A stretch of 64,000 bases of DNA from Serratia marcescens (GTDB lineage: Bacteria; Pseudomonadota; Gammaproteobacteria; Enterobacterales; Enterobacteriaceae). Below are positions 10,196 through 19,820 of the stretch, piece after piece. The stretch is taken from NCBI GenBank assembly GCA_015548865.1, contig JADMXW010000005.1:1-64000 (forward strand), given 5' to 3'. Position 1 is the first letter of the stretch. The number at the start of each line of letters is the position of its first letter. The notes beneath the pieces are model-generated. The model did not search any database. It saw only the letters and a list, made by a program, of their open reading frames with translations, and had not been told where the DNA came from. The position numbers and the translations under genes were made by a program.

Positions 10196-10957
10196 TCAAA
10201 CACGAGAAAAATCGTTGAAATGCACCGTATGATCCTGTGCTGATATCCAGAAAATGGCATATTGCGGCGTTTCCTGGCTGACCTCGAAGCCGGGTGTAAA
10301 ACGCAGTGCAGACTGATGGTTAGTGCCGCGTACGGTGTTAAAGGTAATACCACGCCAATTACCGCTGGCAGGACGGTGCACATGGCCCGCAGCAATGTGT
10401 CGCACATTGGCATAACGTAGGCAGCATTGATGCAGCGCATCCGCAGCATCCGGCGCCAGCCGCACATCATCAAGTGACGGCAGGCCGATAGGCATCGGCG
10501 GGTGATGCAAGAACAACAATACCGATTTCCCCTGCGCCTGGCGCAGCTGTGCTTCAAGCCACTGTAAACGTGTACTACACAGATTTCCTGCAACATCACC
10601 ACTGTGCAGTGAATCCAGCAGAATCACACAATGATCGCCGATGTTCGTGACATTTTGAACAAAACCATATTCATCAGCCAACGTGGGAAATACACGCAAA
10701 AAAGCCTCGCGATCATCATGGTTTCCTAACGTCATGCGCCAGGGAACCCGTAATTCGGCCAGTGTGTCAGCAAGAGCAGTATAAGATGCCGCGCTACCAT
10801 CATCGGAAAGATCGCCGGAAATAACCACCAGCGCAGCGTCAGAATGATGAGCATTAATATCCGCAACGGCGGCCCGAAAGTGTTGTAGGGGATCACGCCC
10901 GTGCAACATACAACCAGGGGTCGTTAAATGAAGGTCGGAGAGCTGAATGATTTTCAT
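10196..10957 (-). CDS. calcineurin-like metallophosphoesterase (CpdA/GpdQ-type phosphodiesterase)
   Basis: Probable cytoplasmic dinuclear-metal phosphodiesterase, 253 aa, with no signal peptide. It has the full set of class III cyclic-nucleotide/glycerophosphodiester phosphodiesterase motifs: D-x-H (SDLHL, about 7-11), ISGDLSDDG (about 46-54), GNHDD (about 78-82), LFLHHPP (about 148-154) and AGHVHRP (about 190-196). It is the last gene of a six-gene operon with an ABC importer, 29 bp after the LacI regulator. That makes cleavage of an imported phosphodiester (for example a glycerophosphodiester) more plausible than cAMP turnover. The substrate is inferred from context only. Confidence 0.75.
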   Translation of the reverse strand: MKIIQLSDLHLTTPGCMLHGRDPLQHFRAAVADINAHHSDAALVVISGDLSDDGSAASYTALADTLAELRVPWRMTLGNHDDREAFLRVFPTLADEYGFVQNVTNIGDHCVILLDSLHSGDVAGNLCSTRLQWLEAQLRQAQGKSVLLFLHHPPMPIGLPSLDDVRLAPDAADALHQCCLRYANVRHIAAGHVHRPASGNWRGITFNTVRGTNHQSALRFTPGFEVSQETPQYAIFWISAQDHTVHFNDFSRV

Positions 10958-10986
10958 GGTTTCCCTCTGTGCATCATGGAAGGTCT

Positions 10987-11991
10987 TTAGGCAGATTGAC
11001 GGCGGACCAGCGGGGCACTGACTTCAGCCTTGCTGGCTGGCGCCTGCGGTTGTGCTTGGCGACGCTCCAGCAGCAATAATGCTTGCGCCGCCATCACAGC
11101 CGGATCTTGACGGAAAGTCGTCAGCGAGTAGGCATCCCAACCTGCGGCGGGAATATCATCAAAACCGATAACAGCCAGATCTTCAGGTACAGATAATCCC
11201 CGCTGTCGCACGCAATCAATAACACCAAATGCCATTAAATCATTGATGCAGAACACCGCATCCGGCCAATCCACCGGCAGCAATGAGAACAGCGATTGGC
11301 ACGCGCAAAAACCACCTGCATAGTCTGATTCAACGCCACGTACCGTGCTCACCTCCACCCCTAATGTGCGCGCCTCATCGCAAAATGCCAGCTCACGTTC
11401 AACAATGTTGGGTGTCGCCGACGCGGAGCCAATAAGTGCTACCTGCTTTCTGCCGTCGGCAACGAACAAACGCGCCGCCGAGCGTGCTGCTGTGTCGTTG
11501 TCGATATGCACGCTATCGCATGCGGCCTCATTACGCCCAATAACGATCAACGGCTGGCCGTTAAGCTGTGCCAGTTCGACAAATTCCTGCGGTGGAGAAC
11601 CAGACAAAACGATGGTCGCTTCAGCGCGATGACCGAACAGAATCGAACGCGCCGCCGCCATCGCACCACGCGTGTGCCCGGTGTTGATCAGCACCGGAAT
11701 CGAACCGCGTTCAATAAGCGCCTGAGAGAGTGCCGCTACGAGATTGGAACGAAACCCCACTTCCGGTTGCGTGACCACCAATCCCACCAGACGACTGCCG
11801 TTCGCCAGCAAACCGCGAGCCAGATCGTTGACCTGATAACCCAGTTCCTGCGCGGCCGTCATCACTTTGGCATAAGTCACTGCAGAGACGCTGGCGCCCG
11901 GCGTGAAGCTGCGCGACACAGCAGAGCGCGATACTCCTGCACGACGTGCCACATCCTGGGCACTGACATAACGCTGTTTGTTGATGCTCAT
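10987..11991 (-). CDS. LacI-family transcriptional regulator of the ABC/phosphodiesterase operon
   Basis: The 334-aa protein has an N-terminal LacI HTH (about 9-35, VSAQDVARRAGVSRSAVSRSFTPGASVS), the hinge region NDLARGLLANGSRLVGLVV and a periplasmic-binding-protein-like sensor domain ending in FDDIPAAGWDAYSLTTFRQ. It starts within a 4-bp ATGA overlap with the upstream permease gene, so it is translated as part of the transporter operon and probably regulates that operon. The effector is unknown. Palindromes near the first gene of the operon (16020-16033 and 16078-16094) are candidate operators. Confidence 0.85.
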   Translation of the reverse strand: MSINKQRYVSAQDVARRAGVSRSAVSRSFTPGASVSAVTYAKVMTAAQELGYQVNDLARGLLANGSRLVGLVVTQPEVGFRSNLVAALSQALIERGSIPVLINTGHTRGAMAAARSILFGHRAEATIVLSGSPPQEFVELAQLNGQPLIVIGRNEAACDSVHIDNDTAARSAARLFVADGRKQVALIGSASATPNIVERELAFCDEARTLGVEVSTVRGVESDYAGGFCACQSLFSLLPVDWPDAVFCINDLMAFGVIDCVRQRGLSVPEDLAVIGFDDIPAAGWDAYSLTTFRQDPAVMAAQALLLLERRQAQPQAPASKAEVSAPLVRRQSA

Positions 11992-12794
11992 TTGCCAATC
12001 CTCGCCAACACGTCCGCTGTCAAGAAACGTTCCACAATCAGCATGAAAATAATAGAAGGCACCAGTAATACCAGCGCCGTTATCGACGCAATTTGGTAAT
12101 TTCCGCCGGCCCCCGCGCTGTAAAGCATCAGCGGCATCATCTGCACATCCGGCGCACCGACAAAGTAGCTGCCAGTGAATTCATCCAACGATTCCAGAAA
12201 GACAAATATGGCGGCGGCCATCAATCCCGGTAACGCTTGCGGCAAGGAGATATCGATAAACGTACGCCACGGTCCGGCACCAATGGAGCGAGCAGCCTGC
12301 TCCATCTCGCGACTGATGGCGGCAAACGCGGCTGAAGCAATCCACACAGCAAACACCAGACCGTGTACCGTGTGTACCAGCACCACGCCTAACAACGTGC
12401 CGTTCAGCCCCCACTGATAAAATAGGCGGGCGATATTGACGTACACCGTCAGATTGGGAAACGCTTGTGGTATCAGGAAAACCAGCAGGATGAGGCCACG
12501 CGCAGGCAACGCTAGCCGCGCCAGCGCATAGCCTGCTGGGATAGCCAACGCCAGCGAGGCCAGCACGGTTAATATTGCAACCAACACACTATTGCCCAGT
12601 GCCTCCCAGGCAACGCTGCGTGCTGAAAACACGCGCCGCCAGAAGGCAAAACCCCATTCATTAGGCAATAAGTGTGGATAAAACCATTTTTCCGCCACTG
12701 CCCACAGCAGTAGGTTAGCCAGCGGGCCAAAGATGAGAAAAATCAGCGCTCCCAAAATAAGCGCTGGGGCAATCCATCCGAATACGCGTTTCAT
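11988..12794 (-). CDS. ABC transporter permease, second subunit (PotC/FbpB-like)
   Basis: Inner-membrane permease of 268 aa with about six transmembrane segments. The conserved cytoplasmic EAA loop is visible (MEQAARSIGAGPWRTFIDISLPQALPG, about 165-191), which contacts the ATPase. It belongs to the spermidine/putrescine-ferric iron-sulfate type of permeases. The gene overlaps both the upstream permease (12791-12794) and the downstream LacI gene (11988-11991) by 4 bp. Confidence 0.88.
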   Translation of the reverse strand: MKRVFGWIAPALILGALIFLIFGPLANLLLWAVAEKWFYPHLLPNEWGFAFWRRVFSARSVAWEALGNSVLVAILTVLASLALAIPAGYALARLALPARGLILLVFLIPQAFPNLTVYVNIARLFYQWGLNGTLLGVVLVHTVHGLVFAVWIASAAFAAISREMEQAARSIGAGPWRTFIDISLPQALPGLMAAAIFVFLESLDEFTGSYFVGAPDVQMMPLMLYSAGAGGNYQIASITALVLLVPSIIFMLIVERFLTADVLARIGK

Positions 12795-13630
12795 GCTTTC
12801 TCCCTCATGCTGATACGCAGGTAGACAACCGCAAAAAATGCCGTCATCAGCAGTGAGAGGGTTCCCAGCGCGTTCGCTACGCCGTAGTCACCATACGCGT
12901 TGATTCGAAACGCAATATTGGCGCTTAACAGCGTCGGAGATTGCGCATTGATCATCAGCGGCACCGACAGCACCGACATCATTGTGACGAAGGATAAAAT
13001 CAATCCAGTCAGCAGTGTATGCCATACTTGCGGCACAACAATCTCAAACAGAATACGCAGTCGCCCCGCGCCAAGATTACGCGCCGACTCCATCGTCGCG
13101 CGGTCCAGAGATGCCATCGCCCCAGAGACTAACAGCGCCACAAAAGGCGTCTGTTTCCAGACAAAGGCAAACACGATACCGCGCCAGTCGAGCCAATTGC
13201 TGGCACTGGCAAGATCGACGATACCCAACATGTCTAATGCCCCGTTTAGCCAACCGTTTTTAGCCAGAAAAGTGCGTAAAATCTGTCCTGTAACAATAAA
13301 CGGAATAAACAGAGGCCAACGATAAACCCAGCGTAGCAGTGCGACCCAACGTGGATTCTCGCCCAGCGTCAGGTAGCCACCGATCAGAATGGAAAAAAGA
13401 CCAATCAGTAATGTGGACATGCCAACAATCAGCAACGTAAACAGAATATCCGGGGTATAGAGCGCCAGTGCGGTAACAAAATTTGCTCCACCAACGCTCT
13501 GTTCGCTGACAAACGCACCACCGACGGACAGCCCAAGCGGCGCGATAAAACACAGCGCCACCACCAGCAATGCAGGCAGCACCAACGCAATTCCGGCTAA
13601 TCGAGAAGAAAAAGAGGGGAGTGATAACAT
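12791..13630 (-). CDS. ABC transporter permease, first subunit (PotB-like)
   Basis: Inner-membrane permease of 279 aa with about six transmembrane segments and an EAA-type loop (MESARNLGAGRLRILFEIVVPQVWHTL, about 179-205). It pairs with the next gene to form a heterodimeric channel. It follows the binding-protein gene by 59 bp and overlaps the second permease by 4 bp. The substrate is not recognisable from the sequence. Confidence 0.88.
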   Translation of the reverse strand: MLSLPSFSSRLAGIALVLPALLVVALCFIAPLGLSVGGAFVSEQSVGGANFVTALALYTPDILFTLLIVGMSTLLIGLFSILIGGYLTLGENPRWVALLRWVYRWPLFIPFIVTGQILRTFLAKNGWLNGALDMLGIVDLASASNWLDWRGIVFAFVWKQTPFVALLVSGAMASLDRATMESARNLGAGRLRILFEIVVPQVWHTLLTGLILSFVTMMSVLSVPLMINAQSPTLLSANIAFRINAYGDYGVANALGTLSLLMTAFFAVVYLRISMREKA

Positions 13631-13689
13631 GAGGCTCTCCCCTTCCCGGCCAGACAGCCGGGAAGGATGCAGGTCAATGATTCTGGTGA

Positions 13690-14823
13690 TTACTGCGCCA
13701 TTGCGTGCTCATAGGCATTCAGGATCGCCGTGTTATACGGGGCGATGGGGAACGTTTTCCCTTTGGTTGCCAAATCCTGCGGCGATATATCGGTAAACAG
13801 ACGCTGCCAGACTTCCGGTTTCAACTCCGACTGTACATATTTAGCATCAATACCCGGATACCAGTTGAAACGCTCAACAATACCTTGTGCCTGTACCTTC
13901 GGGCTGGTGGCCAGTGCCACAAACTGCTGTGCCAGTTCACGGTTGGGAGCATGTGCCGGGATCACATAGTGCATCGGCTGGCCGGGCATACCTGGCGCAG
14001 GCAACAACAGTTTAAAGTTATCCGGTAACTGTCCGTTTGCTTTCCACGAATAGAACATGTCTACCCACACTGGACCAATAGCAATTTCGCCCCGACTGAG
14101 CATATCCAGCGTGCCCGCATTGCCCGGCGTCAACGTAACGTTTTTATTGAATGCCTTCAGGCGTTCAAAGGCAGGCTGCCATTTTTGTGCTTCCGTTTCT
14201 TCAAACGGCCCATTCATCAACTTGTTAGCATCACCACCATAGGCGTAGATCCATCCCATCACGAAACTGACGCCTGATGCGCCACCTTTAATGCCGTTAT
14301 AGCCGAACTGTTTTGGGTGTGCTGCCGCCCACTGTTGCAGTTCGTCATAACTTTTTGGTGGGTTAGGCACCAGCGCAGAGTTATACGCCAACGCGGTCTG
14401 GCTGCTGAACATCGGCATCACATAGCCTTTAACATCACTGCCTAACGCTTTATCTGCCGCTGCCATGGTCACCAGTTTTCCACTCGCAATCGCATCACGG
14501 TATTGCTGCAGTTGTCCCTCTTTCACCATCGGACCGACAAATTTTTCATGCACCACGGCAACGTCGGTATCCCACACTTTGCTGCCTGCGGCTTGCTGCG
14601 CATTAAAGCGTTCGAGGATCTTTTGCGAACCAGCATCGCCCGGCCCAGTGCCAACCGCCCTGACTTTGACGCCCGGATGTTGTTGCTCAAACAGCGGTCC
14701 CAAATAGTCATTCACATAATCAACCATGTTTTGATCGCCAGCCGTCAGCACGGTCAGCTCTTGTGCCTGCGCAGCAGAAAGTGAAGCGCCCATCATAAGC
14801 GTTACAGCAAAAATGCGTTTCAT
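13690..14823 (-). CDS. periplasmic solute-binding protein of ABC transporter
   Basis: The 377-aa product carries a Sec signal peptide (MKRIFAVTLMMGASLSAAQAQ, cleavage near residue 20) and looks like a family-1 extracellular solute-binding protein. Examples of that family's features are LTVLTAGDQNMVDYVNDYLGPLFEQ at the mature N-terminus and the late segment VALATSPKVQAQGIVERFNWYPG. It resembles binding proteins paired with Pot/Fbp-type permeases (iron, thiamine, polyamine, phosphonate); the ligand cannot be called. GGAG lies 9 nt before the ATG, inside the end of the ATPase gene, whose stop is 1 nt upstream. Confidence 0.85.
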   Translation of the reverse strand: MKRIFAVTLMMGASLSAAQAQELTVLTAGDQNMVDYVNDYLGPLFEQQHPGVKVRAVGTGPGDAGSQKILERFNAQQAAGSKVWDTDVAVVHEKFVGPMVKEGQLQQYRDAIASGKLVTMAAADKALGSDVKGYVMPMFSSQTALAYNSALVPNPPKSYDELQQWAAAHPKQFGYNGIKGGASGVSFVMGWIYAYGGDANKLMNGPFEETEAQKWQPAFERLKAFNKNVTLTPGNAGTLDMLSRGEIAIGPVWVDMFYSWKANGQLPDNFKLLLPAPGMPGQPMHYVIPAHAPNRELAQQFVALATSPKVQAQGIVERFNWYPGIDAKYVQSELKPEVWQRLFTDISPQDLATKGKTFPIAPYNTAILNAYEHAMAQ

Positions 14824-14824
14824 G

Positions 14825-16024
14825 TCAGTGGTCTCCAGTACAAGATTGGGTAGTCAGGCCGGGAAGCGAATCATAAGAAGCTGAAGCAGAAACCGGTGAT
14901 GTTGAAACGGACGGGGCTGGCGCGTCAGATGCCGAAAATAGAAACAGTGCTTCCGCAGGAATCTGCACCTCAACGCGCTGACCAACGGCATAAGGTACAG
15001 AGGTATGTACCTGCATCCGCCATACACCACTGACAACCGTGTGCTGCCAATGTCCGCCCGGATAACGTTGCGCCAACACGGTACCCTGGCGCACCAGCAT
15101 GCCAGGAGTCGCCGGCGGTGCTTGGGTTGGATCGTAGAGCTGTGCAGCCTCGGCGCGAAAGCGCGCTTCCACCGAGCCGGGTTGCAAGGTCGAATTCATC
15201 GGTACCAGCGCTGCGCCCTGCTCATCGCCGCGCAGCGTCAACGTATCGCCGTCATAGTAAGCTTCCAGCATGAGCTGGTTTTCTGCCCCCATAAACGCAG
15301 CAACAAAGGCACTGGCCGGGTGGTGATACACCTCTTGTGGGCTGCCCGCCTGCATGACGTGCCCTTGATGCAAAATAACGATACGATCTGCCATCACCAT
15401 GGCTTCTTCGCGATCGTGCGTCACATGAATAGCCGTGAGCCCCAAACGCTGCTGCAACGCTCGAATTTCATCGCGCAGTTGCAAACGAATACGGGTATCC
15501 AGGTTGGAGAGAGGTTCATCGAGCAGCAAGATATCGGGTTGAATTGCCAATGCCCGCCCAAGCGCCACACGCTGCCTCTGGCCGCCGGAGAGCTGTGCCG
15601 GTTTGCGTTCACCGAGTCCGGTCAAGCCCAACATGCTTTCAAGCTGTGCCACTCGGTTGAGGATTTCCGCTCGCGCCACGCGTCGCAATTTGAGCCCGTA
15701 GGCAAGGTGCTGTGCCACTGTCATATGCGGCCACAGCGCGTAGCTTTGAAACACCAGCGCCATACCGCGCTTTTCCGGCGGATAGTGAGTGATATCCAGC
15801 CCGTTAACCAGAACCGCCCCAGCATCCGGTACAGCGAACCCTGCGATAGTTCGTAGTAAAGTGGTCTTACCGCAGCCGGAGGCACCGAGTAGCGCCACAA
15901 ATTCACCTTGAGCAATCTCAAGATGAATATCATTTAAAACAGGCGTAGCACCGTACCCGGCATGCAAATGCGAGAGCGTAATGTGCGGCGTTACCGAAAC
16001 AGAGGAAGATGTTCTATTTTGCAC
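14825..16024 (-). CDS. ABC transporter ATP-binding protein (PotA/FbpC-like, TOBE domain)
   Basis: Cytoplasmic ATPase subunit, 399 aa. Walker A is GASGCGKTT (about 52-60), Q-loop VFQSYALWPHM, signature LSGGQRQR (about 145-152), Walker B ILLLDEPLSNLD (about 165-176) and switch histidine HVTHDREEAM. A C-terminal TOBE-type regulatory domain follows (about 250-360), then a Ser/Pro-rich tail. The first codon is GTG at 16024. A TGCACA-CC-TGTGCA palindrome straddles it and no strong ribosome site is visible, so the exact start is uncertain. It is the first gene of the six-gene operon ending at 10196. Confidence 0.88.
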   Translation of the reverse strand: MQNRTSSSVSVTPHITLSHLHAGYGATPVLNDIHLEIAQGEFVALLGASGCGKTTLLRTIAGFAVPDAGAVLVNGLDITHYPPEKRGMALVFQSYALWPHMTVAQHLAYGLKLRRVARAEILNRVAQLESMLGLTGLGERKPAQLSGGQRQRVALGRALAIQPDILLLDEPLSNLDTRIRLQLRDEIRALQQRLGLTAIHVTHDREEAMVMADRIVILHQGHVMQAGSPQEVYHHPASAFVAAFMGAENQLMLEAYYDGDTLTLRGDEQGAALVPMNSTLQPGSVEARFRAEAAQLYDPTQAPPATPGMLVRQGTVLAQRYPGGHWQHTVVSGVWRMQVHTSVPYAVGQRVEVQIPAEALFLFSASDAPAPSVSTSPVSASASYDSLPGLTTQSCTGDH

Positions 16025-16033
16025 ACCTGTGCA
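16020..16033. promoter_or_regulatory. perfect 14-bp palindrome at the start of the ABC operon
   Basis: TGCACA-CC-TGTGCA has perfect 6-nt arms and overlaps the GTG initiation codon of the first gene. Its size and symmetry fit a LacI-family operator, and the operon encodes a LacI-type regulator. A second, imperfect repeat GTCAAC-N5-GTTAAC lies at 16078-16094, over a minus-strand TTGACA (16077-16082) that could be a -35. Confidence 0.45.
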
Positions 16034-16124
16034 CCCAAACTAACCTTTCGATGACGCAGATTGTCCGGGGTAATGATGTCAACGACGTGTTAACGCCATG
16101 ACATTTCAGTGACAGGGTGAAGAA

Positions 16125-16151
16125 CAACAGGCGGCCAAAAGCCGCCCTGTT
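16125..16151 (-). terminator. hairpin terminator downstream of metL
   Basis: The arms ACAGGCGGC (16127-16135) and GCCGCCCTGT (16141-16150) pair with one bulge, starting about 14 bp beyond the metL stop. The downstream T-tract on the minus strand is weak, so efficiency is uncertain. Confidence 0.5.
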
Positions 16152-16164
16152 TGTAAGGCGTTTA

Positions 16165-18600
16165 TTACAGCAGTTGTGCCAATCGGTTGAGATCCGACTG
16201 AATTGCCCCCGCCGTCACATCACGACCGGCACCCGGACCGCGGATCACCAGCGGGTTATCACGATACCAACGGCTTTCGATGGCGAATACATTGTCACAC
16301 GGTAACAGCGACGCCAGTGGATGATCGGGCCGTACCGCCTCTACTCCCACGCGCGCCTTGCCACTCACATCGAAACGTGCCACATGACGCAGCACCAACC
16401 CCATCTCCTGTGCTGCTTCCAGACGCTGTACCATCTGTTCGTTAAGCGAATCGCCATTTTCGAAAAACTGATCGACTGACCCCGCTTCACTACCCGCAGA
16501 TACCAAAGACTCAACGCGCACCTGATTCGGTTCGATGTCATAGCCCGCTTCGCGCGCCAAAATCACCAGTTTACGCATGACGTCCTGCCCGGAAAGATCG
16601 ACACGCGGGTCCGGTTCCGTCAGCCCTTGTTGCCAAGCCTGATCTACCAGTTCGGTAAAGGGCACGCTGCCATCAAATTGCAGGAACAACCACGACAAGG
16701 TGCCGGAGAAGATGCCACTAATAGCCAGAATACTGTCACCGCTGTCTCGCAGATCGTGCACCGCATAGTTCACTGGCAACCCCGCTCCCACAGTGGCGTT
16801 GTACAACCAATGTCGTCCGGTTTTGGCAAAGGCATCACGGATCTGGCGATAACGATCGCTGCTGGATGCCCCCGCAATCTTGTTAGCGCTGATAACGTGA
16901 AAACCATAGCTGGCAAAATCGAGATAGAGATCGGCCACAGACTCACTGGCCGTCACATCCAATACCACCAGATCGTCATAGGGATGCGCCCGCATCCACA
17001 GGAACAGGTCCTCACCGTCACGTTCCTGCGCTTCGTCATCAAAGAAAGCCAGCACGCGACTAGCTTCCAGCCCGTCATAGTTCAACAAGCTGCGCGTACT
17101 GTCTACTACACCCGCCAGCACAAATTCAAAACCGGTACGCGCCGAGATCAACGCTTGTTCACGCGCAAACAGTTCCAGCCAACGGGAACCAATATTGCCT
17201 TTGCCAAACAACACCAGCCCGATCCGTTTTTCTGCACGGAACAATGAATGGTGCAAACCGCGGATCAAGTGCTCCGTCGGCCCCACGCGCAACACAGCCA
17301 CCAGGCTGATTCCATCCTCAGACTGCCAGACGAATTCGATAGGCTGATCTTTTAATTGCTGATAAAAACGGTGACTGTGCAGCGGGTTCCGACATACGCC
17401 CGCTCCTACCATCGCCACCAGCGCCAGCCCTTCACGCAGAGTGAACGTCACTGGCAGTTCCGCCTGTTCCAACGCACGCCATGCACTGTCAACCACTTCC
17501 GAGGTGTAACACAACTGCACCAGATTACGATCGGCATGTACACCAATAGCGAGTGGTCGCACCTGAGCACGGTTGGCGTACTGCTCAATCTCTTTGTGCA
17601 CGCGCACAAAATCATGCTGCGCTGGAATATGCACGTCAATCAGACAAACATCATCATGGCTGGTAACAATCTTCGCGCCCGTGCCGGAGGCCAACACACG
17701 CTCAATGCGCGTAGACCCTTGCTCAGGACTGTAGCTGCAACGCAATTGAAGATCGATATCGCTCGCAGACACCGGTTGCAAGGTGCGGGCATGCAGTACC
17801 GGTGCCGCCAGACGCGCCAGTTCGCTAGCCTCATCAAGGCGTAACAAAGGCAGCAGACAAGCATCTTTCACTTTACGTGGATCGGCGCTGTAAACACCGG
17901 CAACATCGCTCCAAATGGTCACTCGTTCCACACCAGCAAGCGCACCAATTTGCGTTGCAGAGTAGTCACTGCCGTTACGCCCCAGCAGCACGGTTTCTCC
18001 GGCTTCGTTTCGGCTGATAAAGCCGGTCACGACCAACCGTTGCCCCACATGCTGCGTCAACAGTTGTTGCAGCAGCGGCCAGGAGCGCCCTTCATCTACC
18101 TGCGGCTGAGCGGCACGTTCAGCGCGTAAGAAATCACGCGCATCCAGCCAGCCAGCATCGATATTGCTTAAATTCAGAACCGCCGCCATCAGACGAGCAG
18201 ACCAAATCTCGCCATGCCCAACCACTTCAGCATAAACCGCATCTGTCACGCCGCCATCCAGCAGCGCCGCCAGACGCTCCAGATCGCGAATAAAAAGAGA
18301 AGTCAGCCGCTCTGCGGCATCCGCAGGTAACAAACCAGTAATCAAATCACTTTGATAACGACGGAGTGCCTGTTGCACCTGATGCGCAGAAAGACGATCG
18401 CTCTGACTCAGTCTTAGCCAACTGATAAGCTGGTTGGTGGTGCCGCCTGCCGCAGACACTACCATCAAATCGCCAGGGCGACTGTACTGGGCCATAATTC
18501 CCGCGACACGCTGATAACACTTCACATCTGCCAGACTACTGCCGCCAAATTTATGCAGTTGGCGGCCAGAAACCGCCGCTGATACACCTAACGCACTCAT
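16165..18600 (-). CDS. metL: bifunctional aspartokinase II / homoserine dehydrogenase II MetL
   Basis: Catalyses two steps from aspartate toward methionine: phosphorylation of aspartate and reduction of aspartate semialdehyde to homoserine. The 811-aa product (E. coli MetL: 810) has the kinase motif KFGGSSLADV (about 17-26) and the GRNGSDYSATQ segment. An interdomain linker follows, then the NAD(P)-binding motif LFGKGNIGSRWLELFA (about 465-480) and homoserine dehydrogenase motifs SANKIAG and GIFSGTLSW. It overlaps metB by 4 bp (ATGA), so the metBL operon is intact. MetJ controls it from the metB promoter. Confidence 0.96.
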   Translation of the reverse strand: MSALGVSAAVSGRQLHKFGGSSLADVKCYQRVAGIMAQYSRPGDLMVVSAAGGTTNQLISWLRLSQSDRLSAHQVQQALRRYQSDLITGLLPADAAERLTSLFIRDLERLAALLDGGVTDAVYAEVVGHGEIWSARLMAAVLNLSNIDAGWLDARDFLRAERAAQPQVDEGRSWPLLQQLLTQHVGQRLVVTGFISRNEAGETVLLGRNGSDYSATQIGALAGVERVTIWSDVAGVYSADPRKVKDACLLPLLRLDEASELARLAAPVLHARTLQPVSASDIDLQLRCSYSPEQGSTRIERVLASGTGAKIVTSHDDVCLIDVHIPAQHDFVRVHKEIEQYANRAQVRPLAIGVHADRNLVQLCYTSEVVDSAWRALEQAELPVTFTLREGLALVAMVGAGVCRNPLHSHRFYQQLKDQPIEFVWQSEDGISLVAVLRVGPTEHLIRGLHHSLFRAEKRIGLVLFGKGNIGSRWLELFAREQALISARTGFEFVLAGVVDSTRSLLNYDGLEASRVLAFFDDEAQERDGEDLFLWMRAHPYDDLVVLDVTASESVADLYLDFASYGFHVISANKIAGASSSDRYRQIRDAFAKTGRHWLYNATVGAGLPVNYAVHDLRDSGDSILAISGIFSGTLSWLFLQFDGSVPFTELVDQAWQQGLTEPDPRVDLSGQDVMRKLVILAREAGYDIEPNQVRVESLVSAGSEAGSVDQFFENGDSLNEQMVQRLEAAQEMGLVLRHVARFDVSGKARVGVEAVRPDHPLASLLPCDNVFAIESRWYRDNPLVIRGPGAGRDVTAGAIQSDLNRLAQLL

Positions 18601-19763
18601 GCTACTCCCTCAGTTGCCGCCTGGAATGCCCGATCCAGATCTGCCACCAGATCGTCACCATCTTCGATGCCGACCGAAATACGCAGCAAGGTTTCGGAGA
18701 TACCTGCTGCCGCACGCGCTTCGGGTGCCATGCCCGCATGAGTCATGGTTGCAGCATGGGAAATCAGGCTTTCCACACCGCCCAGCGATTCCGCCAGCGT
18801 AAACAGTTCCAACTCTCCCAGGAAACGGCGCAGCGTGTCTTCATCACCGTCCAATTCGAAGCTCAGCATGGCACCGAAGCCAGACTGCTGCCGGCGCGCA
18901 ATTTCATGCCCCGGGTTGTTTGGCAGTGAAGGATGATACAGCTTCTTCACCAGCGGTTGCGTTTTCAGGTAATCGATCAGTTGCAGCGCATTTTTCTGCG
19001 CAGCGGCCATACGCGGGCCGAGGGTGCGCAACCCACGCAGCAACAGATAGCTGTCAAAGGCCGCGCCAGTCACACCGATATTGTTCGCCCACCAGGCAAG
19101 TTCCGTCACCACAGTAGGATCTCTGGCAATCACCGTACCTGCCACAACGTCTGAGTGACCATTGAGATATTTGGTGCAGGAGTGCACCACCAAATCCGCG
19201 CCCAATGCCAGCGGACGCTGCAATGCCGGGCTCAGGAAGGTGTTGTCTACTACGCTGACAGCACCAGCCACACGCGCTGCCTGACAAATTGACGCAATAT
19301 CGACCACACGCAGCAGCGGATTACTGGGGCTTTCCACCAACACCAGTTTAGGTTTTTCTTCCAGTGCTGCGGCCAACGCAGCAGCATCGCCCTGATCGAC
19401 AAATTTTACGCGGAATGCACCACGCTTGCTGAGGCTGTCAAACAAACGATAGCTGCCACCATAGCAATCATGAGGCGCAACCAACAAATCACCGGGACGC
19501 AAAAAAACGGTGCACACCAACAAAATCGCCGACATACCGCTGCTGGTCATCACCGCACCGGCCCCCCCTTCCAACTCGGCCAGCGCACGCTGTACCACAT
19601 CACGTGTCGGGTTACCGCGACGAGAATAGTCATGTGCTCTGGGCTGATTGAATCCGGTAAAGTTGTAGGTGCTGGAGAGATGAATAGGAGGAACAACACA
19701 ACCGTATTGTTCATCATCATTAAGTCCGCTACGAACGGCGATCGTTGCTTGTTTACGCGTCAT
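18597..19763 (-). CDS. metB: cystathionine gamma-synthase MetB
   Basis: PLP enzyme joining O-succinylhomoserine and cysteine to cystathionine. The 388-aa product has the Cys/Met-metabolism PLP fold; the PLP lysine lies in HSCTKYLNGHSDVVAG (about residue 196). SRRGNPTRDVVQRALAELEGG is identical to E. coli. The ATG at 19763 is preferred over the one at 19769 because AGGA lies 7 nt upstream and the product then starts MTRKQATIAVRSG as in E. coli. Confidence 0.96.
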   Translation of the reverse strand: MTRKQATIAVRSGLNDDEQYGCVVPPIHLSSTYNFTGFNQPRAHDYSRRGNPTRDVVQRALAELEGGAGAVMTSSGMSAILLVCTVFLRPGDLLVAPHDCYGGSYRLFDSLSKRGAFRVKFVDQGDAAALAAALEEKPKLVLVESPSNPLLRVVDIASICQAARVAGAVSVVDNTFLSPALQRPLALGADLVVHSCTKYLNGHSDVVAGTVIARDPTVVTELAWWANNIGVTGAAFDSYLLLRGLRTLGPRMAAAQKNALQLIDYLKTQPLVKKLYHPSLPNNPGHEIARRQQSGFGAMLSFELDGDEDTLRRFLGELELFTLAESLGGVESLISHAATMTHAGMAPEARAAAGISETLLRISVGIEDGDDLVADLDRAFQAATEGVA

Positions 19764-19820
19764 GGTCATTTCCTAACTGGCGGCAGAGTACAGGTTCCCA
19801 AGAGTAATCCCAAGCTCAAC

